Positions 11,433 through 24,874 of a stretch of 64,000 bases of DNA are shown piece by piece. Numbering within the stretch: the stretch's first letter is position 1; every line of letters begins with the position of its first letter. A program made the translations under genes and the position numbers. Origin of the DNA: Casuarina equisetifolia (Eukaryota > Streptophyta > Magnoliopsida > Fagales > Casuarinaceae). The notes below the pieces were generated by a model that was given only the letters and a program-made list of their open reading frames with translations, had not been told where the DNA came from and did no database searches. Location: NCBI GenBank assembly GCA_028551475.1, contig CM052359.1:16679583-16743582 (forward strand). Reading direction: 5' to 3'.

Positions 11433-14400
11433 ATGGCTATAGAGAAAGAAGTAGCTGTCACAGGGTATAATAAAATAACTTTGTTTGATAGGATAAATTA
11501 TAGACATTGGAAGTAACTTATGCAAGTTTTCATTGTTGGTCAAGAACTTGAAGCTTGGCAAATAATCAAAAGGGTATTATTTTACCTAAAACTGAAGAAT
11601 GGAGTAAAAATGAGGCTAAAATCATGGAAATAAATGCTAAGGCTATAAACATGATTTATAGTGGGTTGAAGGCTCATGAATTCAACGAAGTATCATCTTG
11701 CCTCACTGGCAAAGAGATATGGGACAAGTTAGAAGTTATATATGAAAGTACCAAGAAAGTTAAATCATCTAAAGTTACCATGCTCACTCATGATTATGAA
11801 TTGTTTACTATACTTGATTCTAAAACTATTAGTGATATGTTTGGTAGATTTATTGAAATAGTTTCTAAACTTAAGTTGTTAGGAAAGATTTATACAAATG
11901 AGGAGATGGTTAGGAAGATGCTAGTATCCTTACTTAAAAGTTGGGACCCAAAGAAAATGGCCATTGAGGAAGCTCACGATCTTGATAGTTTGACCTTAGA
12001 TGATCTATTTGGATCACTAAAAAACTCATGAGATGCATCTTATTAGAAGGGTAAGAGAGAAAGAAAATAGAAGGTCACTTGCCTTAAAAGTAGAAGTAGA
12101 AAAGAATGAAGAGGTAGAATCCGAAAGTGATGAAATTGCTCTTATAGCTAGAAGATTTAGAAAATTCCTTAAGAAAGATCTAGGAAGAAATAGAGGACAA
12201 CCCAGGAAGAATGAAACACATGATTCTAGGGATAACTTGTGCTATAAGTGTAGAAAACTTGGACATATCAAGAGTGATTGCTCTTTACTCAAGAAGAAAA
12301 GCAATAAAGGTAAGAAGAAGGTAATGATTACTACCTAGGATGATGAAAGCTCTTCATCGAATAAGGAAGAACAAGAAGAAGTTGTTCATCTTTGCTTAAC
12401 CGCAAATGCAACCATAGAAGAAGAACTTGAGGTAAGTGATTCTAAACCCAAAACAAGTCTTATTAGTGATATTGAGACTGCTTTCTTTGATTTGGTTGAA
12501 TATGCAACTAAGATGAAAGAAAAATACAAGAGTTTGAAAGCTAAATGTAAATATGTAAAAGCTGAATCTATGCTTGATAAATCTGTCATAACATCTTTTA
12601 TGCCTTGTATGCATGAAAACTCTAATGTATCCGAGAGTATTTCTATGATTGATACTTGCTCTGATTTAGAAAACAAGCATGATGATGTCTCAAAAATTGT
12701 TTGTGAGAATTGGAACATAATTACTCTTAACTTGAGAATACTTAGCTAAAAAGAGAGAAACATGAAATTCAAACGAAATTGGATGATAATACTATGTTGT
12801 TACACAAGTTCATAGAAGGTAGTAGCATGTTAAATAATATGTTGAAATCACAAAGAGGTGTATATGATAAAGCTGGTATAGGATATAATTCTTTGAAGAA
12901 TATAAAAACTTTTACAAAATTCTTGGATAAAGAGGACTGTACATTTTCACTGCATCATAAATGTTCTCATTGTAGCTATATTGGTCATTTGTTTAATACA
13001 TGTTTGATTAGACTTAGAAAAGCATATAAGATCAAGAAGGTGTAGATACCTAAGAAGATTAGTAGTTTAGTAGCAACTAACACTTACAGACCCAAAAAAT
13101 AAAAAGGTAGCAAGATCTACAACACCAATTTTTGTTTCTGTAGGATATGAATATAAACATAAACAAAAAGAAGTGAAAAAAGCTGTGGATTTTGGATAGC
13201 AAATGTTCCCATCATATGACTGGGATGATGGATCTCTTCTCAACACTTGAGTTAAGATCTGAAGGCACTGTATCTTTTGGAGATAACTCCAAAGGAAGAA
13301 TTAAGGGTATAGGCACTATAGATAACCTAAAATCCTTTCTTATATATGATGTGTTGTATGTTGATGAATTGAAATTCAATCTGTTGAGTATAAGTCAATT
13401 GTGTGATAACAATTTCAAAATCAGATTTGGAAAAAAACTTTGTCTTGTTGAAAATGTGGAAAACAATGTAAGAATTGTTGGAAAAAGAAAAGATAATATT
13501 TATGTACTTGATCTTAGTAAGCTAACAAATGAACAAACATGCTTGATTGTTAACAACAATGTTGATGCTTGGTTGTGGCATAGGAAACTTGGTCATGCTA
13601 GTTTAGGATTAATAGAGAAACTATCTAGAAATGACTTAGTTAGAGGTTTACCCGAACTTAACTTTGATAAGAAGAACTTATGCAGGGTAAACACATTCAA
13701 AGTAGCTTTAAACCAAAGCTAATGGTGTCTACCTCAAGACCATTAGAACTAATCCACATAGATTTGTTTGGTCCTTTGAGAACCATTACCATGAATGGCA
13801 AATATTATGCCTTAGTCATAGTAGATTACTATACAAGACATACTTAGGTATATTTACTTGCTAGGAAAGATGAAGCATTTGAGAAATTTGTTGATTTCTC
13901 TAAAATGATTCAAAATGAAAAGGATCTCACCATAATTAAGATTAGGACAGATCATGGTGGTGAATTTGAAAACCATCTTTTTAAGAAACTTTGTTCCAAG
14001 AATGGAATTTCTCATAATTTTTCAACACTTAGGACACCACAACAAAATGATGTTGTAGAAAGGAAAAACAAAACACTTCATGAGATGGCTAGGACCATAA
14101 TGTGTGAATATAACCTTCCTAAAAATTTTTTGGGAGAAGCTGTAAGCACGGCTTATTATATTTCAAATAGGGCATTCTTAAGACCAATCTTGAAAAAGAC
14201 TCCATTTGAGTTACTCTTTGGTAGAAGACCAAATATATCTTACTTTCATGTGTTTGGAAGTAAATGCTTTATATTGAACTATGGTAAAGAGTCACTTGGA
14301 AAGCTAGACTCTAAGAGTGGTTAAGCCATATTTCTCAGTTACTTTCAAACTAGCAAAGCATATAGAGTTTTCAACAAAAGAACTCTAGTTGTTAAGGAAT

Positions 14401-16158
14401 CTATTCATGTGCAATTTGAAGATAATTCTAATTCGAGCTCTGATGAACAAGGACAAAATGAAAAGAGTGCACCTATCGTTAAGGGGGAGTTAGACTCAAG
14501 AGATTTCCCTTTTCCTAGAGTAAGGAATGAGGTAGATCAACAACATATCCTAGGAAATCCTACAAATAAAGTTAGCATAAGGTCTAGATATCACAATACA
14601 TGTGAGCATCAAGCCTTCTTGTCTTAAGTAAAGTAAAAAAAAGTAGATGAGGCTTTTGAAGATGAAAGTTGGTTTCTTTTTATGCAAGATGAACTAAATC
14701 AGTTTGAAAGAAGCAAAGTTTGGAAGTTAGTTTCAAGACCACAAGACCATTTGATAATAGACACAAAATGGGGGTTTAGAAACAAATTAGATGAGAACGG
14801 CACAATTACTAGAAACAAAGCTAGATTAATTGCATAAGGGTATAGTTAAGAAGGAATTGACTATGATGAAACATTTGCATTGGTAGCTAGATTAGAAGCA
14901 ATTCAAATGCTGCTTGCCTTTGCTTGCTATAAGAATTTTACATTGTTTCAAATGAATGTAAAAAGTATTTTTTTAAATGGTGTTGTAAAAGAAGAAGTTT
15001 ATGTTGAACAACCACCTAGATTTGAAGATCCCACCTATCCAGATCATGTATTTAAGCTTTCCAAAGCTTTATACAGATTGAAACAAGCCCCACGGTCTTG
15101 GTATGATCAATTGAGTGCCTTTCTAGTTAGTACAAACTTTAGAAAAGGCAAAGTAGATAGTACCTTGTTTGTTAAGACACAAGGAATAGATATTTTGATT
15201 GTTCAAATTTATGTTGATGATATTATGTTTGGTTTTACAAATTCTATTATGTGTGAACAATTTGCTGATTCCATGAAACATGAATTTGAAATGAACATGA
15301 TGGGTGAACTAAACTATTTTCTCGGTTTGCAAATTAAACAAACATCTAAAGGAATTTTCATCAGCCAAACCAAATATACAAATGAGTTGCTTAAGGAATA
15401 TAATATGTATGATTCTAAACCAATAAACACTCCTATGACCACATCTACATCTTTGTCACATGATGATATTGGAATTAATGTCGATTCTAAAATGTATAGA
15501 GGTATGATTGGTTCTTTACTATACTTGACCGCCTCTCGGCCAAACATCATGTTTAATGTTTGTTTGTGTGCAAGATTTCAATCTAATCCTAAAGAGCAAC
15601 ATCTAAAAGTTGTCAAAAGAATATTTTGATAATTAAACGATATGGTTACACTAGGAATATGGTATTCTAGAGACTATGTTTGATCTACATGCATTTAGTG
15701 ATTTTGATTATGCTAGTTGTAAAGTAGATAGAAAAAGTACAAGTGGTACATGTCATTTTCTAGGCCACATGTTGGTTTCTTGGCACTCTAAGAAACATAA
15801 CAGAGTTGTTCTTTCTTCCACTGAGGCAGAATACATAGTTGCGACTAATTATTGTACTCAGATTCTATGGATGAAACAGCAATTAGAGGACTATGGTATC
15901 TTTTCCACTAAGATTTCATTGAAGTGTGATAACACTAGTGCTATAAACTTAACTAAAAATCCAATATAGCACTTTACAACCAATCATATAGAAATAAGAC
16001 ATCACTTCATTCGATATCATGTTGAAAAATGTGATATTTCCATTGAGTTTGTTTGGATTGACCAGAAACTTGCTAATATTTTTACCAAACCATTGGATAG
16101 AGATAAATTTTCCATTCTCCGAAGAGAGCTTGGAATGTGCTTGATTGAAGATATTACT
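11433..16158 (+). pseudogene. gag-pol remnant of element D
   Basis: Gag starts at ATG 11433. It has two early stops, a frameshift in the A-run near 11570, an extra base near 12020 and a stop at 12336-12338. The gag knuckle CX2CX4HX4C (12240-12281) is intact. The protease motif reads LDSKCSHHMTG near 13187-13220, so the glycine of the usual DSG is changed. The integrase zinc domain loses its CxxC region by a deletion near 13684. The core keeps TDHGGEF and an E in VVERKN. The RT frame 14880-15629 has intact YVDD near 15211-15222. RNase H follows in 15676-15969 and beyond, to GMCLIEDIT; no stop follows in that frame until 16443. The frame breaks are too many for any full product. Confidence 0.9.
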
Positions 16159-16714
16159 TCAGCTATGTCAAATATTTATTTGTTGTACACTACTCATATG
16201 CTTCTTGTACTTGATTACTATCTTGAAGGGGAGCATTGCAATCACACTCAATATAAGGTCATATCTTTCACTTTTTCTCTACCTACCAGGTCAAATTTCT
16301 ACCTTCTATCACTGCATGTTGCTCATGTACTCATTTTTACTCATATTCTTCCATTACTTCTTAGCTTAATCTTTTTGATAATGTTAAAAAGGGGGAGAGT
16401 GTGCATAGTTATAGCACATGTATGTTCCATTTCTGACTTATAGTGCAAAATGTGGGATAAACTCTCTTACACCTATGATACATGTGTATGAGACATTTCT
16501 GTGAACATGCTTGCTGTGATGAACGTGTGAACATGCTTGTTGCTTGCTAAATATTTATTGATGGATGTGTGATGTTTGTTAAAGATGATCATGTCTTGAT
16601 ATATTACTAGATATTTGATATTTGCATCTTACTATCTTGCTCACTTAGTTGGTGACATGTGATGGTTGGTTGGATTAGCTATGAAAATTTTGTCATCATC
16701 AAAAATGGGGAGAT
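16159..16714 (+). other. 3' non-coding region of D with two polypurine tracts
   Basis: A second tract, AAAAAGGGGGAGAG, lies near 16386-16399. The true tract AAAAATGGGGAGA lies at about 16701-16713. No coding signal beyond the read-through of the RNase H frame was seen. Confidence 0.7.
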
Positions 16715-18257
16715 TGTTGAAAACCATGTGTTGATTTGTTTTGTTGAGAAAATTTTTATTTGTCAATGTATGATAACATCTTTATGTACATACATTGAAT
16801 ACCAAAGGAATTAAAAGGTATGTAAATTATAATATCAATTAATGATATTATAAAATAATTGGTTTCCTACATTCCATTATCAAACATCACATATAAAGCT
16901 TAGATAAATATTTTTATGTGATTTAATGAGCAAAAATATAAGTGCTTATATTAAAGAAAAATGATGCTTGGTGATTGTGTGCTTATAGGTACTTGTGAAG
17001 GATAAAGTCATATTACTTGTTTCGACAAGCTTAATGCAAATATAAGAGAAGCTATTCACTAGCTAATCCAAGCCCAATTGATCTTTACTTGTTGGATCTC
17101 TATTTGTTGGATCTTTACTTGCTAGATCATTACTTGCTGGATCTTTATTTGCTAGATCTTTACTTGTTGGTCATTATGAAGCAGGCCAAGTCCAAGCTCA
17201 ACTCGCAAGCAGGCCCACAAAGCAGGCCAACTAACTTAAGCCCAACTTGACTTCACTTAAGTGAAACATAGTCATTTCACTCATATGTTAAAAGATCACT
17301 CTCTTGAGTAAAGCAAAAGAGCCTTAAGCCTCTTCATAGAGTTGCTCTCTCCCTTCTTTCTGTCATCAATTCTCCAACATGAAGAAATCTAAAGTGATAA
17401 GAATGTCAAAGCCAGTTTGAAGAGCCTTAATCATCATATGCATTGTTGATTGATGGAACATCTATCAAGTCTCAACGGTTTAATCTGAATGGGCAACTTA
17501 GGTTTGAATGAAAACCCTAGAAAGCTCATTTACTCGAAATATGATACAAAAGGATAAATAAAAAGTTCTTTAGTTATGGGGTTTGATGTGATTGTGTTGA
17601 GAAATCAAGTTTATACTCAAGTTTGGCAAAGATCTTATACCCAAAAATATTCTTCATCGATCTAAGAAGCAACTTTGTATCTTTGGTGATATTCCTTCAA
17701 ACTAATATTCTTATGAATATTCACTGTTAGATTAAGTTGTTTATGAGTTGATTGAGCTTTGATTATTATATGCACATAAACCTCTTTATAAATCTAAAAA
17801 CTTAACTTTGTGAAAATTGGGGGTTTCGTGATTAAAGCTTGAATTGAGTTTGTATATCTTCAATTAGCTCTTTGATAAGCATCATTCCTCACTCACATTA
17901 TACATTTGAGGATTTGCTTGATGTACTAAGGTTAGTTCAACCTAAACATTGTAACCATGGATCATGTGACTTATTGTGGAGGAGTTATGAAGTGTAAGAG
18001 AGGGTTTCTCCTAGCTTGAAGTAATGTAGACTTTAACTTGTTGAGTTGAAGGAGAAGAGAGTGGAAGTAGGTGATAAAGGCCGAACCACCATGTAAATCT
18101 TTGTGCCCTCTTATCTTGTTTTATCTTTTTGTTTATATGCTTTGTTATACCTATGTTGAATGCCAATCTTGCATGAAACTTAGAAGAATAAAAAAATATA
18201 GGTAAAACCATAAAAACCAATTCAACCCCCCCTCTTGGTTAGCCATAAAACCTTACA
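16715..18257 (+). repeat. 3' LTR of element D
   Basis: 1543 bp, TGTTGAAAACC to AAACCTTACA, closely matching the 5' LTR. The U3 hairpin is at 16829-16851. Confidence 0.92.
17080..17169 (+). repeat. 15-bp minisatellite in 3' LTR of D (6 units)
   Basis: Six 15-bp units beginning GATC and ending TTG, CTA or CTG. It is twice the array in the 5' LTR of the same element. Confidence 0.9.
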
Positions 18258-19034
18258 CTTACCATATGTTAAGGTTATTGCCTTTGTAATATTTGTAGGG
18301 CTTTTCTCCATATTGCTAGGTAAAGGACCCTATTAACTCTCTGAGATCATGCTAATCAACTGGCCCATTTGCACTTGTAATCCTCTAAATGAAGCTTTTT
18401 GATTCTAAAATCTTACTTTAGTTCTATTCGTAAAGTTCTGTGTGGTGAAGGCTATCTCATTTATCATGTCCTCCAAGTTAGGTTTTGCCTCTTTTGTTTG
18501 CTTAAATGTTGGTGGCTATCTTATTTCATTTAGGTTACTATAAAAAAAAAAATTTAATGGTTGTGCCATCCTGGATTGTACATGTTGGAGTAATCATCAT
18601 TTTGTGACCTACTCTAAGTCCTAACAAAATTAGCATAATCATTACAGTGGGCAAAAAGGTTACCTACTTGGCATTTGATGCTCGCATGTCCTCCAACACA
18701 AAATTTGCACACTTTCATCTTCTTGAGCACTTCCAAGTTGGTTAAGACATCTACTTCATGTGTTAATTGATCTCACAATGATTTGCTTGACTTGCAAGCC
18801 TCTTCATGCTTGATGTGGCATTTTGAAATATTTGTGTAGCATAGTCTTTCAAAAGCCTATATGTATCATCATTTCTTTCCATCCTTGTTACTTAACAACA
18901 TAAATTTTTTTTTTACAAGGAAATGAAAAGAAACTAAATAAAAGCAATAAAAGCTAGATTAAACTTAGAAGCTATTTGGTATTAATATTAATTAGTAGTA
19001 AAATAACCAATCCCTTGCAACGGCACCAAAAACT
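18258..19034 (-). pseudogene. gag-leader remnant of gypsy element G
   Basis: On the minus strand, after the LTR at 19035, a primer-site-like TGGTGCCGTTGCAAGG (about 19028-19013) matches the 3' end complement of plant tRNA-Asp (TGGCGCCGTTGCC), as used by Athila/Tat gypsy elements. Further along, at about 18713-18672, translation gives CKFCVGGHASIKC, a CX2CX3HX4C zinc knuckle of the type seen in that group's gag. No long frame survives and no protease, RT or integrase was found. Element D breaks it at 18257. Confidence 0.65.
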
Positions 19035-20547
19035 TGTTTAGTGAAATCCTTCATGCAAGTGTACATGTTGAACAAATAATACAATGATGAATAAGATATC
19101 ATCCCACAGAGATTGGTGATTACTAGGCCAATTAATTATTAATGGTGAATAGTTTCTAAAATTTATCTAGTAAATCGAAATGGTAAAACATGGATTAAAT
19201 AACTAAATTTAATCTAAACTTAATAAATAAAACATGTTAGAGTGTCTAATTTCACCTAACCATTAGGTACTAATGTAGATTATTTATGCTTGCAAAATTG
19301 ATTCTACTTATGTGATGGCGGAATTTCTTGATTTATTCATTGTCTTATGTCTAGCTATAGTGAACCTATTTAACTCATTAACTCATTATATCTCTATATG
19401 TGAATTGAAGTGAACTAAGCGTATTAAGATTTATGAATATTCTAGTTTACACCTAAAGCCACATAAATCATCTAGTATATGTCTATTCATATTAATTTAT
19501 GGTTGCACATTACAAGAAACAACTACATGTCATTTCCTACTAGTCTCTAACATGCAAATCAAATTGTCTAAGTGATAGCTAATCACTAAAATGCAGTGAA
19601 CACAATAATATACAACTTCACACACATAAAATATCTCATAAGACATAATAATCATAACATTCATTTCGTTGTAATTAAATTACATCATAGCTTTAACAAA
19701 TTAGACTAAAACATAGCATATGTACAAACAGAAACAATGCAGAAACTTGAACAAACATTCTTTAAATTAAAAACAGAAAAGCTATCACCAAAGCATCTTC
19801 AATTTAGAGAAATTTTGCACAACTCTACACATCAAAGGAAGGAGAAGAAGCTGTCTAAAAAAAAGGGAGGAAAACATGCCACACGCACATCATTACATGT
19901 CATCACATGCTATCATAAGCCATCATCACACACTACCGTATGTCGCCATGTGCCACATGCTCTTCACAGAAATTGCCAAAAATTGTCGAAGGAGATGCTA
20001 AAATGATGATTTCTGAAAAAGATCATGCAAATCTAATAAAGAATAGCTCTTAAATGGAATTCACCATTCCTCACTGGAATCACCATAAAGTCTCTTGAAA
20101 TTACCGCAAAAAACACCAAAAATTGCACTAATAGAGCAATATGCTTCCTCATCACTAGAAAACATCCAGATATTGCTGAAATCACAAGCAAGTTAAATTC
20201 GTCATCAAAGATAATGAAGGGCAAACGGTCAATGTTCACATAACTGTCACACTCTTCTAAGGCCAGTGCTGTTGTGCATGGCTAAGTCTCCAATGAGTCC
20301 CCGCCATTTACATTTTGGCTAGTTGATCACTCCTCTCTCTCTCTCTCTCTTCCTCTTTGTTTCTCACACTTGTGTTTTCTTTATGTTCCTTTATTGCTTC
20401 TTTTCTTCTATTTTCTTCTACTTTGCATTTGCTAAATAAACAAATAAAACTTGCATAAATATAAACAAATGCACATATAATTTAACAAATACCACATTAG
20501 ATATTAACTAAAATAATCTTAACAATTCTATAAGAAATAGAGTTATT
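19035..20547 (-). repeat. 5' LTR of gypsy element G
   Basis: It is about 1513 bp on the minus strand and is related along most of its length to the solo LTR at 37468-38758. The orientation is set by the primer site on its left. The terminal ...GTTATCA seen in the solo LTR has become GTTATTA here. A CT-rich microsatellite lies at about 20331-20351. The frames at 19737-20006 and 20033-20239 lie inside the LTR and show no recognisable protein. Confidence 0.75.
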
Positions 20548-20775
20548 AGGCATCCTTTAGGTGATGGGGCTGTGATAGCATAACTAAACTCTAACATCAT
20601 CCTTGAATCCTAATAAAGAGACTGCCAAAAATGCTCAATCTATCCAACTAGGGTTCTCTACTAAGACTTGATATTGTAAATGGTCAAATCCTGAACATAA
20701 GCGAGCATAGTTTAGGTAAAGTCTAAGGAGATGAAATTCCCCCACAACGCTCACCACTTTTTCTAAGGCAAACTT
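20548..20775. other. unassigned sequence between repeats
   Basis: 228 bp between the gypsy LTR and a C-type LTR fragment. No frame, repeat or motif was recognised. It may be original host DNA (possibly intron) that received the insertions. Confidence 0.4.
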
Positions 20776-21062
20776 TGTTAGATATAATGCTAACCAAGAA
20801 GGGGGGGTTGAATTGATTAGGGACTTTAAGTCTACAATTTCATGTTCTAAATAGGAATAAGAAGCATTAAACAACAAGTACACATAGAAACAAATTTACC
20901 ATGGTGGTTTGGCCCTTACACCTAGATCCACCCTCTTCTTCCTTCAACTCAACCAATCGAAGTCCACTTTACTCACTGATTAGGAGAAAGCGTTATCCTA
21001 ACCTTTTCAATTCCTCCTCAAAGGAATTATAGCACTATGAGATTACAATCAAAGGTTATCTC
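20776..21062 (-). repeat. C-type LTR fragment, cut by element J
   Basis: It begins TGTTAGATATAATGC, the reverse complement of a C-type LTR end. It includes the CCACGGTGG-like U5 block and TCCACCCTCTTC. It stops at 21062 where the J LTR begins. The remainder should lie beyond the J 3' LTR, inside the assembly gap. Confidence 0.75.
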
Positions 21063-22736
21063 TATTAAATACATTTTGATGTTGACAATGATTGAAAAAC
21101 TATTTTCATAATTTTATATGGATATTTAAATTAGGTGATTTTAACTCTATCTTTTGCCAATAAAAATGTGGAACATATGTCACATAAATAATCCAAATGA
21201 TGATTATTTGCAAACAAAAAAATCACACATACCAAAATGTTTATGTGGGAGTTTATACATTTTGGTTCGATCATCATGTACCCATGGTTATTGTGCTTAA
21301 ATGACTTACCTTGAAATAAACTATTGACTATGTCTACAAATTTGAATGAGACTTGGTTCATAAACAAATAATTAAATGCATAGAATCATTGATGTATTAA
21401 AGTAAAATCCAAAACAAATATGGAAATAAAATTACATAGGTGCCATTGCCTTGTGTGATCATGTGTTGAAACTAAATGAAACGATGCACTTTGCCTAACA
21501 CATAAGCAGCTAGTCGAGACGAGTTAGGGTAAATTCTTACCTGTGCTCCTAAACTTGTCTTTCTTTTTTTCTCTTTCCTTCTCTATTTCGAGACACATAG
21601 ATGGCATTTGAAAGTAAGAACTTGATTAAAATGGAAGCTTTTTGAAAAGAAATCAAGGGGTCTTGATTATAGAATGGTATGATTTTTGTTTTACCCAAAA
21701 CAATGGTTCTATTGGAAATTATATATAGTGATAGCTAGGGTTTTTGACTTATACACATGATTCTTGAGAAAAATTGTTTATATACTCTCATGAAAAACAA
21801 TCTATGAAGCAACATTCCTTGTCTAATCATATGAGCTTTGTAAAAAACCATGTTATATCTTGGAGCATTCCTTGCTTAATCATATGAGCTTGTGGTAATC
21901 TCTTTCTATTTTAAGTGCTTTTGATTTATTTTATAATCCTACAAGAATATCCATGTGATATCTTCATAAGGTTTGTTTAAGATAATTTGATAACTTCATT
22001 ACGATTTTATTGCAATTTCTTTAACCATTTATCCTTAATTAAGACTAGTGTTATTGTGAGTCATATTTTTCTTGTCTCTTGCTATTTGCTTAAAGAGAAA
22101 AGAACCTTAATTATTTAAGCTTATCTTTGACAATGGTTGACAAAAGTCATTCTTGACTGGATTGTTTTAGTTTGCTAAACTAAGGTTGTTTCTGAAGAAG
22201 TTATTGTTGTATGAAAAAGTGATTGCTTGAGTACTTTTTTGAAGATACAAATTAAGACTTATTGCAAAAGGCATTCACTCTTGAGTCATGACTACTTTGT
22301 AATCAAGATAGAAATATTGTTGCTTGAACTTTGATTTTTTGTAGCTTATGTTTTAAATTTGTAATTGTTAATTGTAAGTTTTCTTTTTTGTTAGAAACAT
22401 AAAATTGTGAGTTATGGTGTTGAAACTGTGTGTAGTCTCAGGTTTGTTGTGTTGTATTGAGAAGCCATGTGTGGCTAGCTATTTGAGAAGTGAATTGTAG
22501 ATGTTTGAGTTTGGTGAACTAAAGATCAGGGTGTACTAAATTATGGGAGTATAACTTTCATAAAGTAGTAAAAGACTCTCTTACTATTGATAAGAGGGTG
22601 GAAGTAGGTCCAACAGGAGGCCGAACCACCTAACAATTTTCCTATGCACTATTTTTTATTACCTATTTTTAAGACAAAAAAAAAAAACAGCATAACCCAA
22701 TCCAATCCCTCCTTATTGGGTTATTCCATACCAACA
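21063..22736 (+). repeat. 5' LTR of element J
   Basis: 1674 bp. The first dinucleotide is TA (decayed TG) and the end is TATTCCATACCAACA. It lacks the U3 hairpin of the other families but has the U5 block AGAGGGTGGAAGTAGG with CCGAACCACC at about 22590-22632. A 28-bp segment near 21811 is repeated near 21865. Confidence 0.88.
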
Positions 22737-22738
22737 AG

Positions 22739-22750
22739 TGGTATTGAAGC
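22739..22750 (+). other. primer binding site of J
   Basis: TGGTATTGAAGC differs at three bases from the initiator tRNA-Met complement. Confidence 0.65.
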
Positions 22751-22798
22751 TTGGGGCTCTAATAAATAAGGATTAACATCCTTAGAGTAGATTGTAGG

Positions 22799-24371
22799 TA
22801 TGGATGTTAAGGCTATTATAGGCTACAACAAGCCACCTATATTTGATGGGTCAAACTATGGTCATTGGAAGTCATGATGAAAATTTTCATGATGGGTCAA
22901 GATATGGATGGTTAGTTTATTACACAAAATGGAATGATAGTGAACAAATATGAAACTAAATGGATTGAAAAAGAAAAGAAAATTATGGGTTATAATAGTC
23001 ATGTAATGTGTATGCTTTATAGTGGTGTATGTATGGTTGAATATAATAGAATCTCTTCATGTGAAACTGCAAACGAAATATGGAAAAAGTTAAAAGTTAT
23101 ATTTGAAGGAACAAGCAAAGTTAAAGCCTCTAGAATATCATTTGTTGTCTGAGAATATGAATTATTTTGTATAAAACCTACTGAAACTATAACTAAGATG
23201 TTTTGTAGATTTAGTGGTATTGGGAATGAATTGAAATTGCTTGGTAAGGTTTATAAGAATAGTGAGTTGGTTAAGAAGGTGTTAGGGTGCTTGTTTGAAA
23301 CATGGGATGCAAAGAAAACAACCATTAAGGAAGCTCATGATCTAGATAAATTATCTCTTGATGAACTGTTAAGGTCTCTTAAAGCATATGAATTAAATCT
23401 TAAACATAGAGAAATTGAAATGGAGGAGGCTAAGGCACATAGAAATACAACCTTTAAGGCAATGTTAAAAGATAGCTCCACATTTGAATCTAAGGTAGAT
23501 GAGTTAGCAATGTTAGCCAGAAAAATTTAGGAAATTTTATAGGAGAGAAAAAGGATAAAAAAAAGGAAACCCTAGATCTTAAAGACAATGTTTGTTTCGA
23601 GTGTAGGAAACCTAGTCACATCAAAGTTAACTGTCCTAAGTTAAAAAATAAAGGTAGATCAACACAAAAACATGAGAATAAGGTAATGATGAAAAATGAG
23701 TCATCGGCTTTATCATCATCTGAAGAGAAGCTAGAAACTGAAAAAGCAAATCTTTGTCTAATGGCAAGTGAAGAAGGAAAGGTAAAATCTTTACTTTATG
23801 ATGATTTGACTAATGGAAATGTGAAATCGATATTTTCTTATTTGCTAGTGTATGCTAGGAAACTAAATGAGCTATGCTTGAATATGAGAAAAAAAAAGTC
23901 ATTAAAAGAGAAAAGGATAAACTGAGAATAGATCTTTTTATGTCAAAATGATATTGAAAAAGAAAATTAACTACTTAAAGCAAATATTCCAAATCTAGAA
24001 AATGCCTTAAAATCTTTTGCTTATGGAAATAAGATGGTTAAGAATATTCTAACATCACAACAAGGAACATATGATAAAGCTGGACTTAACTATAATCAAA
24101 ATCTAAAAGCAAAGGTCTTTACAAAGTTTTTTGAAATAGATTATGTACATCCTAGGGAAAATTCAATGTGTAAGTTTTATGAGTATGTTGGTTATCATAT
24201 TACAAGTTGTCCTATTAGACTAAATAGACCTTATAAAATAAAACAAAGTGGATTCTTAAATGTATTTGTGTTGCTAACTATGAAGGACCCAAGACAAAAT
24301 GGGTACCTAGAATGCCAACCATCACATTTGTGCCTATAGGTTTGCCTTGAGAAGTTTAAAGTGCAGCAACT
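22799..24371 (+). pseudogene. gag remnant of element J
   Basis: The reading begins at ATG 22799 with a start like that of the other elements (GYNKPPIFDGSNYGHWK), then stops and frameshifts break it. Open pieces: 22934-23152, 23198-23530, 23686-23925 and 24034-24339. The gag knuckle is intact as CX2CX4HX4C at 23593-23634. A second Cys-rich segment near 24170-24215 precedes the protease region. The sequence is interrupted by a B solo LTR at 24372. It is clearly a divergent relative of the gag of K and M. Confidence 0.85.
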
Positions 24372-24874
24372 TGTTGGAAAATAGGGTTTTGTTGTGACTA
24401 AAAATATTTTCTTTTAAATATCAATTCTCAAATTATGTTTTTCTAAATGTGCAAAAAGAAAAACTATAGGAAGTAAAAGGTGTACAAATTATAATATCAA
24501 TTAATGATATTATAAAGTAACCAGGTTCTTACATTTCCTCATAAAATATATTCTTAAAGTCTTTGTGACATATATTCAATTAAATGTTGATTATTTGAAT
24601 ATATTGATTGTTTAAATAATTCTTCAAGAAATATAAATTATACTTGAATATATTTTATTTTAAGAATATGATACTTGGTTTGGTGAAATTGTAGGAACAA
24701 TATATTTGCTTAAATTCAATATATGCAATAAATTATAAATGTATTGATATTGGACTGTGCTGATATTGGACCAGATATACATGCTGAATATATGTTATTA
24801 CTGTACTAGACTTTTGCTGTTGGACTATGAGAATATAGGTGTGGCCGAAGTTCACGTCAGCTTGCCTAATCCCG

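Larger units (their letters stand above)
9825..18257 (+). mobile_element. full-length Ty1/copia (Sirevirus-type) element D
   Basis: 8433 bp with LTRs 9825-11368 and 16715-18257. The flanking 5-bp target duplication is CTTGC (9820-9824) and CTTAC (18258-18262), one base different. It has a degenerate Met primer site, gag-pol remnants in order, and a polypurine tract at about 16704-16713. It is inserted in the minus-strand gypsy element G. Multiple frameshifts and stops make it non-autonomous today. Confidence 0.93.

Noticed and set aside
12386-12718. Minus-strand frames opposite gag of D, and similar antisense frames at 15314-15550, 44271-44495 and 47189-47371
   Set aside because: Antisense shadows of gag-pol with no independent homology.
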